Source: an uncultured Flavobacteriaceae bacterium (GTDB lineage: Bacteria; Bacteroidota; Bacteroidia; Flavobacteriales; Flavobacteriaceae). From it: DNA of 11,066 bases. The DNA lies in the NCBI GenBank assembly GCA_913052425.1, contig CAJXEG010000030.1:1-11066 (forward strand), in the 5' to 3' direction. Each line of letters begins with the position of its first letter. The stretch's first letter is position 1. Shown one piece after another: positions 1 to 6,197 of this stretch. Under the pieces are notes generated by a model. It had not been told where the DNA came from, ran no database searches, and saw only the letters and a program-made list of their open reading frames with translations. The position numbers and the translations under genes were made by a program.

Positions 1-1
1 C

Positions 2-487
2 CGCGATTTACAAAAGCGATTTAACATATCGCTGGTTTATCCGACCGCATACAAGACGGTAAAGGACACTACCAATTTTGTTTGGATTCAAAAAGACATC
101 CCCAAAGGACATATGAATTTGATCGCCTACAGCCTTCCATTTTCAGGATTGAAGGGAAATGTAAAAAAACGCATCCCCAAAATCAGGGATTCCATAGGAA
201 AAGCCTATATACCCGGTAGGCTCAAAGGTTCATATATGATCACCGAAAAGGCTTACCGCCCCTATTACTATAAGACCCAAAAGCAGGGTAGGTTAACCTA
301 TTTGACCAAAGGAACTTGGGAAGTTGCCAATGATTTTATGGCAGGACCTTTTGTGAACTACATGATAAAAGACACCCTAAGAAAGAGATGGATGGTGATC
401 GAGGGCTTTGTTTTTGCACCTGCCTCTAGCAAAAGGGATCAGATGTTCGAACTCAATACCATTTTAGATGCAGTAGCTTTTGAGTAG
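2..487 (+). CDS. DUF4837 family protein, C-terminal part (5' end outside window)
   Basis: The reading frame is open from position 2 to the TAG at 485-487, so the visible 161 codons are the C-terminal part of a longer gene; the ATG at 113 is an internal methionine. The protein resembles DUF4837, a Bacteroidota-specific family usually annotated as a lipoprotein of unknown function. Supporting features are a FVWIQKDIP-like segment just before the ATG at 113, a GRLKGSYMITE-like segment, a conserved FMAGPFVNYMIKD stretch, and an EGFVFAPASSKRD motif close to the end followed by a short helix. The signal peptide and lipobox that the family usually carries would lie upstream and cannot be checked. 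It converges on tatA with one base between the stop codons. No catalytic motif is evident and no function is proposed. The family call rests on remembered motif patterns. Confidence 0.8.
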   Translation, partial: RDLQKRFNISLVYPTAYKTVKDTTNFVWIQKDIPKGHMNLIAYSLPFSGLKGNVKKRIPKIRDSIGKAYIPGRLKGSYMITEKAYRPYYYKTQKQGRLTYLTKGTWEVANDFMAGPFVNYMIKDTLRKRWMVIEGFVFAPASSKRDQMFELNTILDAVAFE

Positions 488-488
488 A

Positions 489-683
489 CTACTTCTTGTC
501 TATTTTTGAGTCAGAACTATCCTCGTCTTCTTTGGTAGCGTTTTTAAATTCTTTGATACCGCTTCCCAACCCCCTCATCAATTCTGGAATTTTTCTCCCG
601 CCGAACAACAAAAGGACAACAACGACAATGAGAATGATTTGTGGTGCACCGATCATGCCTAAAAAGTAGATCATTGAATACAT
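489..683 (-). CDS. tatA: Twin-arginine translocase subunit TatA/TatE
   Basis: This 64-residue protein has the standard TatA layout. A short N-terminus is followed by one hydrophobic segment (about residues 13-27, [12 protein letters not shown]), the FGG hinge (27-29), an amphipathic helix beginning [17 protein letters not shown] (30-46), and a charged, disordered tail rich in Asp, Ser and Lys. In the family, TatA oligomers form the membrane passage for folded proteins with RR signal peptides, working with TatC; no tatC is visible here. The start at 683 is the first ATG after a TACATTTG -7 promoter element; Met4 and Met10 are possible alternatives. The gene diverges from the M23 peptidase gene and converges on the DUF4837 gene. 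TatA and TatE cannot be told apart from sequence alone. Confidence 0.93.
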   Translation of the reverse strand: MYSMIYFLGMIGAPQIILIVVVVLLLFGGRKIPELMRGLGSGIKEFKNATKEDEDSSDSKIDKK

Positions 684-699
684 GGTTTTTAATTTTAAT

Positions 700-707
700 C
701 AAATGTA
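700..707 (-). promoter_or_regulatory. Putative -7 promoter element for tatA
   Basis: On the minus strand this reads TACATTTG, an exact match to the Bacteroidota -7 consensus TAnnTTTG. It ends 16 bases before the tatA ATG, predicting a leader of roughly ten bases. No convincing TTG -33 element is visible at the expected distance. Confidence 0.5.
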
Positions 708-772
708 AATAATTATTCGATGTAATCTAAATTTCTTTACTTGGCCAACAATTTATTTTTAAGGGTAAACAC

Positions 773-780
773 TATCTTTG
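773..780 (+). promoter_or_regulatory. Putative -7 promoter element for the M23 operon
   Basis: The sequence TATCTTTG matches TAnnTTTG exactly. Only six bases separate it from the ATG at 787, so transcription would begin at or one or two bases before the start codon. The nearest upstream TTG (741-743) is too far away to serve as a normal -33 element. The element argues against the in-frame TTG at 778, which lies inside it and would not be transcribed. Confidence 0.5.
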
Positions 781-786
781 TTTCTG

Positions 787-1662
787 ATGGCAAAAGAGAA
801 AAACAACAAACGTCTTTGGATTCAAAACTTATTGAATCGTTATCGAATGGTGGTTATCAATGAAACCACCTTTGAAGAAAAATTTTTTATTAGAATTTCT
901 CAATTTAACATCATTGTATTGGTTCTACTGTTTGTTACCCTTACTGCCATAGGATCTTTTTTCTTGGTAGCCTACACCCCGCTTAAGGAATTTATCCCGG
1001 GCTATACCAGCTTAACGATCAGAAAAGAGGCCATTAGAAACAGTTTTTTACTGGATTCTCTCACCCTTGAATTTGAAAAACAAGACCGTTTTATAAGCTC
1101 CATCAAAAGTGCTTTAACCGGAGAGATCAATTGGGAAGAAAATTCTTTACTCGATGATCAAAGTCAGTCGCCAGAGGTGCTCAATTCGGACAATGCAATG
1201 TCTGAGGCAGATTCCTTGTTGCGATTAGAAGTCATACAAGAAGACAAATACAATGTAATTCCCAATGACCTGAGCAAAGTAAAGTATCTCCTTTATCCTC
1301 CGGCTGTTGGCCCCATTTCTCAGAAGTATGATGCAGATAAAAGGCACTTTGCTGTAGATATTGCTCTGAAAGAGAATGCTCCGATTATGGCTGTTGCCCA
1401 CGGAACGGTTATCTTTTCCGAATGGACTGCCGAAACAGGACACGTGATCATCGTCAAACACGATTATGGGTTACTGTCTGTATACAAACACAACTCCTCT
1501 TTGGAAAAATATCAGGGGGACTTGGTTAGAGCGGGAGAAGTAATTGCCAAGGCGGGTGATACAGGAGAACTGTCCACAGGCTGGCACCTTCATTTTGAAC
1601 TTTGGATCAATGGATTTTCAGCAGATCCCACCGATTTTATTGACTTTTCGCAGGCCTTATGA
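787..1662 (+). CDS. Membrane-anchored M23 (LytM-type) peptidoglycan endopeptidase
   Basis: The protein has 291 residues from the ATG at 787, reading MAKEKNNKR. A basic cytoplasmic N-terminus is followed by one transmembrane segment (about 41-63), a mainly helical, acidic linker (about 70-165) and a C-terminal LytM domain (about 170-285). All usual zinc and catalytic residues are present: H187 and D191 in HFAVD, H235 in YKHN, and H267/H269 in WHLHFEL, so the enzyme is expected to be active. M23 enzymes cut peptide cross-links in peptidoglycan; the anchor and linker suggest a periplasmic envelope-remodelling role. The frame extends to a TTG at 778, but that codon overlaps the -7 promoter element, and the ATG gives the N-terminus I recall for flavobacterial relatives. 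The stop overlaps the GH3 start by four bases (ATGA), so the two are probably translationally coupled. Confidence 0.9.
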   Translation: MAKEKNNKRLWIQNLLNRYRMVVINETTFEEKFFIRISQFNIIVLVLLFVTLTAIGSFFLVAYTPLKEFIPGYTSLTIRKEAIRNSFLLDSLTLEFEKQDRFISSIKSALTGEINWEENSLLDDQSQSPEVLNSDNAMSEADSLLRLEVIQEDKYNVIPNDLSKVKYLLYPPAVGPISQKYDADKRHFAVDIALKENAPIMAVAHGTVIFSEWTAETGHVIIVKHDYGLLSVYKHNSSLEKYQGDLVRAGEVIAKAGDTGELSTGWHLHFELWINGFSADPTDFIDFSQAL

Positions 1663-3143
1663 TAAAAAAATTCGCAGCAAAAATTTTTGCCAACTACATT
1701 CATAAGAAAAACCAAAAGTGGATCAACAATCCCCTTTCTGCCCAACAAAAAACATTTGATTATCTGATCCAAAAAGCCAAAACGACAGATTTTGGACAAG
1801 ACCACGGATTTGATAATATCAAGGATTATAAAGATTTCCAATTTTCCGTACCGGTTCGGGATTACGAGGGACACAGGGCCTATGTCGATAAAATGCTAGA
1901 GGGCAAAAACTCCGTATTATGGCCCGGGAAACCCCTTTATTATGCCAAAACCAGTGGTACCACTTCCGGTGCCAAATACATCCCCCTCACCAAAGAGTCC
2001 ATGCCCACCCACATCACGGCAGCTCGTGATGCACTGCTGAACTACATTCACGAGACAGGAAACACCGATTTTGTTAATGGCAAACAAATTTTTTTGCAAG
2101 GCAGCCCTACGCTTAACAAAAAAGACGGTAATATCATCGGGAGATTGTCGGGGATCGTTGCCCATTATGTGCCCAAATACCTACAAAAAAACAGGATGCC
2201 TTCTTGGGACACAAACTGCATAGATGACTGGGAAACCAAGGTGGATGCCATCGTAGTGGAAACCTTGCCGGAAAATATGAGCTTAATTGCGGGGATCCCC
2301 TCATGGGTGCAAATGTATTTTGAGAAACTGATAGAGCAAACGGGTAAGGCCGTGGGTAAAACATTTCCCAACTTCTCCCTTTTCGTTTATGGAGGGGTCA
2401 ACTATGAGCCCTACCGTCCCATGTTTGAAAAACTCATTGGCAGAAAAGTAGACAGTGTAGAACTTTTTCCCGCATCCGAAGGGTTTTTTGCCTACCAAGA
2501 CCAACAAGGAGATAAGGGGTTGCTGTTGTTGTTGAATAATGAGATCTTTTATGAATTCATCAAAGCCGATGAATTTGGGGAGCAAAACCCCAAAAGGTAC
2601 ACATTGGGAGAAGTCGCATTAGGGGTCAACTATGTTTTGATCCTTTCCACCAGTGCTGGCTTGTGGGCCTACAATATAGGCGACACGGTTCGTTTTGTTT
2701 CCCTGGAACCCTATCGCTTGGTGGTCACGGGCAGAATCAAACACTTTATATCTGCATTTGGAGAACACGTGATCGGAAAAGAAGTAGAAACGGCCATGCA
2801 AGAGGCTTGTCAAGACAGTCAGGTGCAAGTCAAAGAATTTACCGTAGCCCCACAAATTGATCCGCAAGAGGGGCTTCCATTCCACCATTGGTTTATCGAA
2901 TTTGAAAACCCACCCCAAAACATGGAGGATTTTGCTCAAAAACTCGATCAATCCATGCAGGAACAAAATGTGTATTACGAAGACCTGTTAAAAGGGAGTG
3001 TTTTGAGAACCTTAGTCATCAGTTCCGTTGCCGATGGAGGTTTTCAACAATACATGAAAAGCATTGGAAAGCTTGGAGGACAAAACAAAGTCCCCCGTTT
3101 GTCCAATGACAGAAAAATTGTCGACAAACTCCCCTTAAAGTAA
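1659..3143 (+). CDS. GH3 auxin-responsive promoter family protein (acyl-adenylating enzyme)
   Basis: This 494-residue protein matches the GH3 branch of the adenylate-forming (ANL) superfamily. The ATP-binding loop reads AKTSGTTSG (96-104). The acceptor or nucleotide motif ELFPASEGFF lies at 268-277, NIGDTVRF at 339-346, the hinge region VTGRIKHFISAFGEH at 356-370, and the C-terminal GGQNKVPR at 473-480. Plant GH3 enzymes activate carboxylic acids such as jasmonate or auxin with ATP and join them to amino acids. Bacterial relatives are common in Bacteroidota, but I know of no established substrate for them. The full set of motifs suggests an active enzyme. It is probably cytosolic, as no signal peptide or membrane segment is visible. 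It overlaps the M23 gene by four bases and lies three bases upstream of a methyltransferase gene, inside an apparent envelope-related operon. The substrate cannot be read from the sequence. Confidence 0.88.
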   Translation: MIKKFAAKIFANYIHKKNQKWINNPLSAQQKTFDYLIQKAKTTDFGQDHGFDNIKDYKDFQFSVPVRDYEGHRAYVDKMLEGKNSVLWPGKPLYYAKTSGTTSGAKYIPLTKESMPTHITAARDALLNYIHETGNTDFVNGKQIFLQGSPTLNKKDGNIIGRLSGIVAHYVPKYLQKNRMPSWDTNCIDDWETKVDAIVVETLPENMSLIAGIPSWVQMYFEKLIEQTGKAVGKTFPNFSLFVYGGVNYEPYRPMFEKLIGRKVDSVELFPASEGFFAYQDQQGDKGLLLLLNNEIFYEFIKADEFGEQNPKRYTLGEVALGVNYVLILSTSAGLWAYNIGDTVRFVSLEPYRLVVTGRIKHFISAFGEHVIGKEVETAMQEACQDSQVQVKEFTVAPQIDPQEGLPFHHWFIEFENPPQNMEDFAQKLDQSMQEQNVYYEDLLKGSVLRTLVISSVADGGFQQYMKSIGKLGGQNKVPRLSNDRKIVDKLPLK

Positions 3144-3146
3144 TCC

Positions 3147-3674
3147 ATGTACGCCAACAATTCCCATCATAAGCGATTTCAAAAGACCCTTGATTTTTTG
3201 AATCAACACATTGATCAGGGCACATCCATACTGGATTTGGGGGTAGAAAACCCACTGTCGGAATTGATGAAAGCCCATGGCCATAAAGTAGAAAACACCC
3301 AAGGGGAAGACTTGGACGAAAATCAGAAGGTATTGGTCAATTCCAAGGCCGAAGTGGTCACCGCTTTTGAAATATTGGAACATTTGCTTTCCCCTTATCA
3401 AGTTTTAAAAAGCATAAAAGCCCAAAAATTATTGGTCAGCGTTCCTTTAAAACTTTGGTTTTCAAGCGCTTATCGAAGTAAAACCGATCTGAGAGACCGT
3501 CACTTTCACGAATTTGAAGATTGGCAGTTCGATTGGCTTTTGGAGAAAACAGGCTGGAAAATTGTAGCAAGCGAAAAATGGATCAATCCACCGGAATCAT
3601 TTGGAGTCCGATCCTTGTTGAGGTACTTTACCCCCAGGCACTATATCGTTTATGCAGAAAAAACTAACGCATAA
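3147..3674 (+). CDS. Small class I SAM-dependent methyltransferase-like protein
   Basis: The 175-residue protein has the outline of a class I SAM methyltransferase. A first strand and loop read ILDLGVENP (28-36), an acidic segment follows in TQGEDLD (51-57), a motif IV-like stretch FEILEHLLSP (74-83) comes next, then the strand LLVSVPLKLW (95-104). Later conserved-looking pieces are DRHFHEFEDWQFDWL (117-131) and TPRHYIVYAE (162-171). The glycine-rich loop is degenerate: after DLG there is V-E-N-P instead of the usual GxG continuation. It sits three bases after the GH3 stop and three bases before the glycosyltransferase start, so it is surely co-transcribed. A role in methylating a product of its neighbours is possible but not shown. 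The acceptor is unknown. Confidence 0.75.
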   Translation: MYANNSHHKRFQKTLDFLNQHIDQGTSILDLGVENPLSELMKAHGHKVENTQGEDLDENQKVLVNSKAEVVTAFEILEHLLSPYQVLKSIKAQKLLVSVPLKLWFSSAYRSKTDLRDRHFHEFEDWQFDWLLEKTGWKIVASEKWINPPESFGVRSLLRYFTPRHYIVYAEKTNA

Positions 3675-3677
3675 ATC

Positions 3678-4532
3678 TTGAAAATTTACATTGTCATACC
3701 GGCCCATAACGAGGAAGATTACATTACAAAAACCCTTGAGTCGCTGGTCAATCAGCAGTTGAAACCTGCTCAAGTGGTGGTGGTCAATGACAATTCTACC
3801 GATCGAACAGCAGAAATCGTCAATGATCTCACCCAACAATACGCTTGGATACAGCAGGTTCACAAAAAATCATCGGAGGAACATCTCCCCGGAGCAAAAA
3901 TTGTAGAAGCTTTTTATGAAGGCTATGGGGTATTGGATGAGGATTATGACATCATCTGCAAGTACGATGCAGACATGGTTTTCGAGCCAAACTATCTGCT
4001 AAAGCTATCACAGCACTTTAAAGAAAACAACCGATTGGGCATGGCTGCGGGGCAGTGCTATATTAAAAAGGGCGATCAATGGGCAGTGGAAAACCTCAAC
4101 AAAGAGGATCACATCAGAGGATCACTAAAGGCCTATCGAAAAGCGTGTTTTCTGGAAATGGGCAAAATCGCCAAATCGATTGGTTGGGATACGCTGGATG
4201 AGTTGATGGCTCAATATCATGGATGGGAGTTAAAAGTAGACCCTACGCTTAAAGTAAAACACCTGAAACCTACAGGTTTTAATTACAGTCCTGGCGCTGC
4301 TCGGCTACAAGGCGTAGCCACCTATCGCATGAGATTGGGTCTGATTTTGACCCTGATCATTGGATTAAAAAGGGCTTGGGTCAAGCGTGAAGCAAGAATT
4401 TTTTTCAGCTATATCAAAGGATTTTTGGAAGCCAAAAGAAAGGGCATCCCGTTTATTGTCGACCCAAAACAGGGGAAGTTCCTGAGAAACTTTAGATGGA
4501 AAGGGATTTTTCAAAGGTTTAAATCAAAATAA
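3678..4532 (+). CDS. Family 2 glycosyltransferase (GT-A fold), soluble or peripheral
   Basis: The 284-residue protein is a typical GT2 enzyme. The N-terminal strand and nucleotide-sugar loop is IVIPAHNEE (5-13), NDNSTDRT lies at 37-44, the metal-binding DxD motif is DAD at 97-99 within CKYDADM, and a GWDTLDELMAQYHGW segment (169-183) occupies the place of the acceptor-side ED motif. A weakly hydrophobic stretch near 221-230 (GLILTLIIGL) may touch the membrane, and the C-terminus is strongly basic. GT2 enzymes transfer sugars from nucleotide donors to lipid or glycan acceptors on the cytoplasmic face. The start is a TTG at 3678, chosen because it directly precedes the conserved KIYIVIPAH segment and no ATG lies nearby in frame. 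It is the last gene of the M23-GH3-methyltransferase-GT2 operon. Donor and acceptor are unknown. Confidence 0.87.
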   Translation: MKIYIVIPAHNEEDYITKTLESLVNQQLKPAQVVVVNDNSTDRTAEIVNDLTQQYAWIQQVHKKSSEEHLPGAKIVEAFYEGYGVLDEDYDIICKYDADMVFEPNYLLKLSQHFKENNRLGMAAGQCYIKKGDQWAVENLNKEDHIRGSLKAYRKACFLEMGKIAKSIGWDTLDELMAQYHGWELKVDPTLKVKHLKPTGFNYSPGAARLQGVATYRMRLGLILTLIIGLKRAWVKREARIFFSYIKGFLEAKRKGIPFIVDPKQGKFLRNFRWKGIFQRFKSK

Positions 4533-4544
4533 GACACACTTAAG

Positions 4545-4552
4545 TATATTTG
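4545..4552 (+). promoter_or_regulatory. Putative -7 promoter element for purD and its leader
   Basis: TATATTTG matches the TAnnTTTG consensus exactly. It lies 12 bases after the glycosyltransferase stop and 100 bases before the purD GTG. The first ATG downstream (4559) begins a 29-codon ORF after a six-base gap, the same spacing as at the M23 promoter. No clear TTG -33 element is visible. Confidence 0.5.
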
Positions 4553-4558
4553 TTCCCG

Positions 4559-4648
4559 ATGAAACCCTCATGGAGGGATTTAAACCGCCAAGATAAATTC
4601 CTCAACAAAAGGAAAGAAATAAATATCAGCGAATTAACAAAGACCTAA
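4559..4648 (+). CDS. Possible 29-residue leader peptide upstream of purD
   Basis: An ATG-initiated frame reads MKPSWRDLNRQDKFLNKRKE and continues to a TAA at 4646-4648, four bases before the purD GTG at 4653. The peptide is hydrophilic and basic, with no signal peptide or run of a single amino acid. Its ATG begins seven bases after the last base of a perfect TATATTTG element, so the predicted transcript would be nearly leaderless. The close stop-start spacing would suit translational coupling to purD. It may instead be a chance frame in the 5' untranslated region. I know of no family that it matches. Confidence 0.3.
   Translation: MKPSWRDLNRQDKFLNKRKEINISELTKT
4565..4577 (+). other. Short GC-rich inverted repeat in the purD leader
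   Basis: CCCTC and GAGGG are separated by ATG and could form a five-pair stem with a three-base loop, beginning six bases into the possible leader ORF. It is too short and lacks a following T-run, so it does not look like a terminator. It may be chance. Confidence 0.25.
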
Positions 4649-4652
4649 ACGT

Positions 4653-5933
4653 GTGAAAAAATTGAATATACTGGTATTGGGCAGCGGAGGTAGAGAACAC
4701 ACCTTTTGTTGGAAACTCGCCCAAAGCAAAACGATCGATCAACTTTTTGTAGCACCCGGAAACGCCGGTACAGCTTTATTGGCCACCAACCTTGACATAG
4801 GCGTTAACGACTTTGACGCTCTGAAAAATGCAGTCATTCAAAACAACATAGACCTTGTGGTGGTCGGCCCTGAAGATCCATTGGTCAATGGCATCCACGA
4901 TTTCTTTCTCGATGACCCTCAATTGAAGAACATTCCCCTTATCGGGCCGCAAAAGCTGGGGGCTACACTAGAAGGGAGCAAAGAGTTTGCCAAGGCCTTT
5001 ATGAGTCGACACAACATACCCACGGCTCAATACGGAAGTTTTACCCCCGAAAAGATACAAGAAGGCTACGCCTTTTTAGAGCAAATGAAATCCCCTTACG
5101 TACTTAAAGCAGATGGTTTAGCCGCAGGCAAAGGAGTTCTCATTATCAATGACTTAGAAACAGCCAAAAAAGAGCTTTCTAACATGCTTTTAGACCAAAA
5201 ATTTGGAAAGGCTTCTTCCAAGGTCGTTATCGAAGAATTTTTGAGCGGGATAGAACTGTCCTGCTTTGTTTTGACCGATGGTTTAAACTATGTCACTTTT
5301 CCAATGGCCAAGGACTACAAGCGCATTGGCGAGGGAGATACCGGTTTGAATACTGGAGGAATGGGCGCTGTATCTCCGGTTCCTTTTGCCGATGAAAAAT
5401 TCTATAAGGCCATCCAAGAAACCATCGTCCAACCTACCATAGACGGACTTAAAAAAGACAAAATCCCTTATGTTGGCTTTGTGTTTATAGGATTGATTCG
5501 GGTAGGAGATGCCCCTTATGTCATAGAATACAATGTCAGAATGGGTGATCCCGAAACCCAAGTCGTTTTGCCCAGAATAAAAAACGATCTAGCAGAAATG
5601 CTCTACGCTACAGCAACGCGCAAACTCGACCAAATTGAACTTTTGGTCGAAGACCAAAGCGCCACCACAGTGGTTGCAGTTTCCGGCGGATATCCAGAGG
5701 CCTACAAAAAAGGAAAAACAATAAAAGGCTTGCCGTCTTCATCCAACAGCACTGTATTTCACGCGGGTACAACCCTCCAAGAGGGTGAAATATTGACCAA
5801 TGGCGGGCGCGTATTAGCAGTCACCTCCTTGGGGGACAACCATAAAGATGCACTATTACAGTCCTACCAACTTTTGGAAGAAATCAACTTTGAAGGGATG
5901 TACTACAGAAAAGATATCGGATTCGATCTATAA
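4653..5933 (+). CDS. purD: Phosphoribosylamine-glycine ligase (GAR synthetase)
   Basis: The 426-residue protein is full length for PurD, which joins glycine to phosphoribosylamine using ATP in the second step of purine synthesis. The N-terminal domain carries LGSGGREH (9-16) and VGPEDPLVNGI (71-81). The ATP-grasp domain has LKADGLAAGKGV (151-162), EEFLSGIELS (194-203), GLNTGGMGAVSP (231-242) and the metal-binding EYNVRMGDPETQ (292-303). The C-terminal domain contains VVAVSGGYPEAYKKG (340-354). The start is GTG at 4653; the overlapping GTG at 4651 is followed directly by TGA. The gene has its own predicted promoter and a 100-base leader holding a possible small ORF. Its last six bases overlap the end of the DUF6341 gene on the other strand. 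No other purine genes are in the window. Confidence 0.97.
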   Translation: MKKLNILVLGSGGREHTFCWKLAQSKTIDQLFVAPGNAGTALLATNLDIGVNDFDALKNAVIQNNIDLVVVGPEDPLVNGIHDFFLDDPQLKNIPLIGPQKLGATLEGSKEFAKAFMSRHNIPTAQYGSFTPEKIQEGYAFLEQMKSPYVLKADGLAAGKGVLIINDLETAKKELSNMLLDQKFGKASSKVVIEEFLSGIELSCFVLTDGLNYVTFPMAKDYKRIGEGDTGLNTGGMGAVSPVPFADEKFYKAIQETIVQPTIDGLKKDKIPYVGFVFIGLIRVGDAPYVIEYNVRMGDPETQVVLPRIKNDLAEMLYATATRKLDQIELLVEDQSATTVVAVSGGYPEAYKKGKTIKGLPSSSNSTVFHAGTTLQEGEILTNGGRVLAVTSLGDNHKDALLQSYQLLEEINFEGMYYRKDIGFDL

Positions 5934-6155
5934 AAATGAATGCGCAGAGGGGTCTTTGTTTTCCTCTCCACTTTTGTCGAATTTCCGCAATTGGTTGATC
6001 CAATAAACGGCGGCAACAGATCCAACTGCTAAAAAAAGAAAACTCATTCCATTGGCCAACCACCAACTAAAAGGTTCTAGTTGGGTCAGTAATTGATAGG
6101 GAAGGAACAATAGGTCTTCAAACAAACTGGCAATGGCTTCGAAATTTTTTTTCAT
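5928..6155 (-). CDS. DUF6341 family small membrane protein
   Basis: This is a 75-residue protein starting MKKNFEAIASLFEDLLF. It has an N-terminal amphipathic part, a SWWLAN motif (30-35), one transmembrane segment (about 36-52), then YWINQLRKFD and an acidic tail ending DPSAHSFL. The SWWLAN motif, the YW-QL-FD junction and the SAHSFL terminus are what I remember for DUF6341, a small family of unknown function in flavobacteria, often near purD. The frame extends upstream to 6320, but that part would lie within the divergent DUF6427-like gene, and the family starts at the MKK; a TACTTTTG -7 element lies 22 bases before this ATG. Its stop overlaps the end of purD by six bases. No function can be proposed. 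Confidence 0.8.
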   Translation of the reverse strand: MKKNFEAIASLFEDLLFLPYQLLTQLEPFSWWLANGMSFLFLAVGSVAAVYWINQLRKFDKSGEENKDPSAHSFL

Positions 6156-6177
6156 TAACGGCTCTTTAATTATATTG

Positions 6178-6185
6178 CAAAAGTA
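6178..6185 (-). promoter_or_regulatory. Putative -7 promoter element for the DUF6341 gene
   Basis: On the minus strand this is TACTTTTG, an exact TAnnTTTG match ending 22 bases before the ATG at 6155. It lies in the 42-base divergent gap. The opposite strand shows only a poor match (TATATTGC, 6171-6178) that abuts it, so the rightward promoter remains unplaced. Confidence 0.45.
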
Positions 6186-6197
6186 ATAAAATCGGAT

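Noticed and set aside
778..786. TTG start at 778 for the M23 peptidase
   Set aside because: It lies inside the TATCTTTG promoter element and would not be on the transcript; the ATG at 787 gives the expected MAKEK N-terminus.
2619..2966. 115-codon minus-strand frame within the GH3 gene
   Set aside because: It is antisense to a strongly conserved coding region, has no recognisable protein features and is best explained as a shadow of GH3 codon use. Other antisense frames at 1917-2165, 2134-2364 and 2301-2585 are rejected likewise.
4533..4652. A riboswitch in the purD leader
   Set aside because: Only one five-pair hairpin is visible in 100 bases, with no recognisable purine, PRPP or ppGpp aptamer core and no terminator-like T-run.
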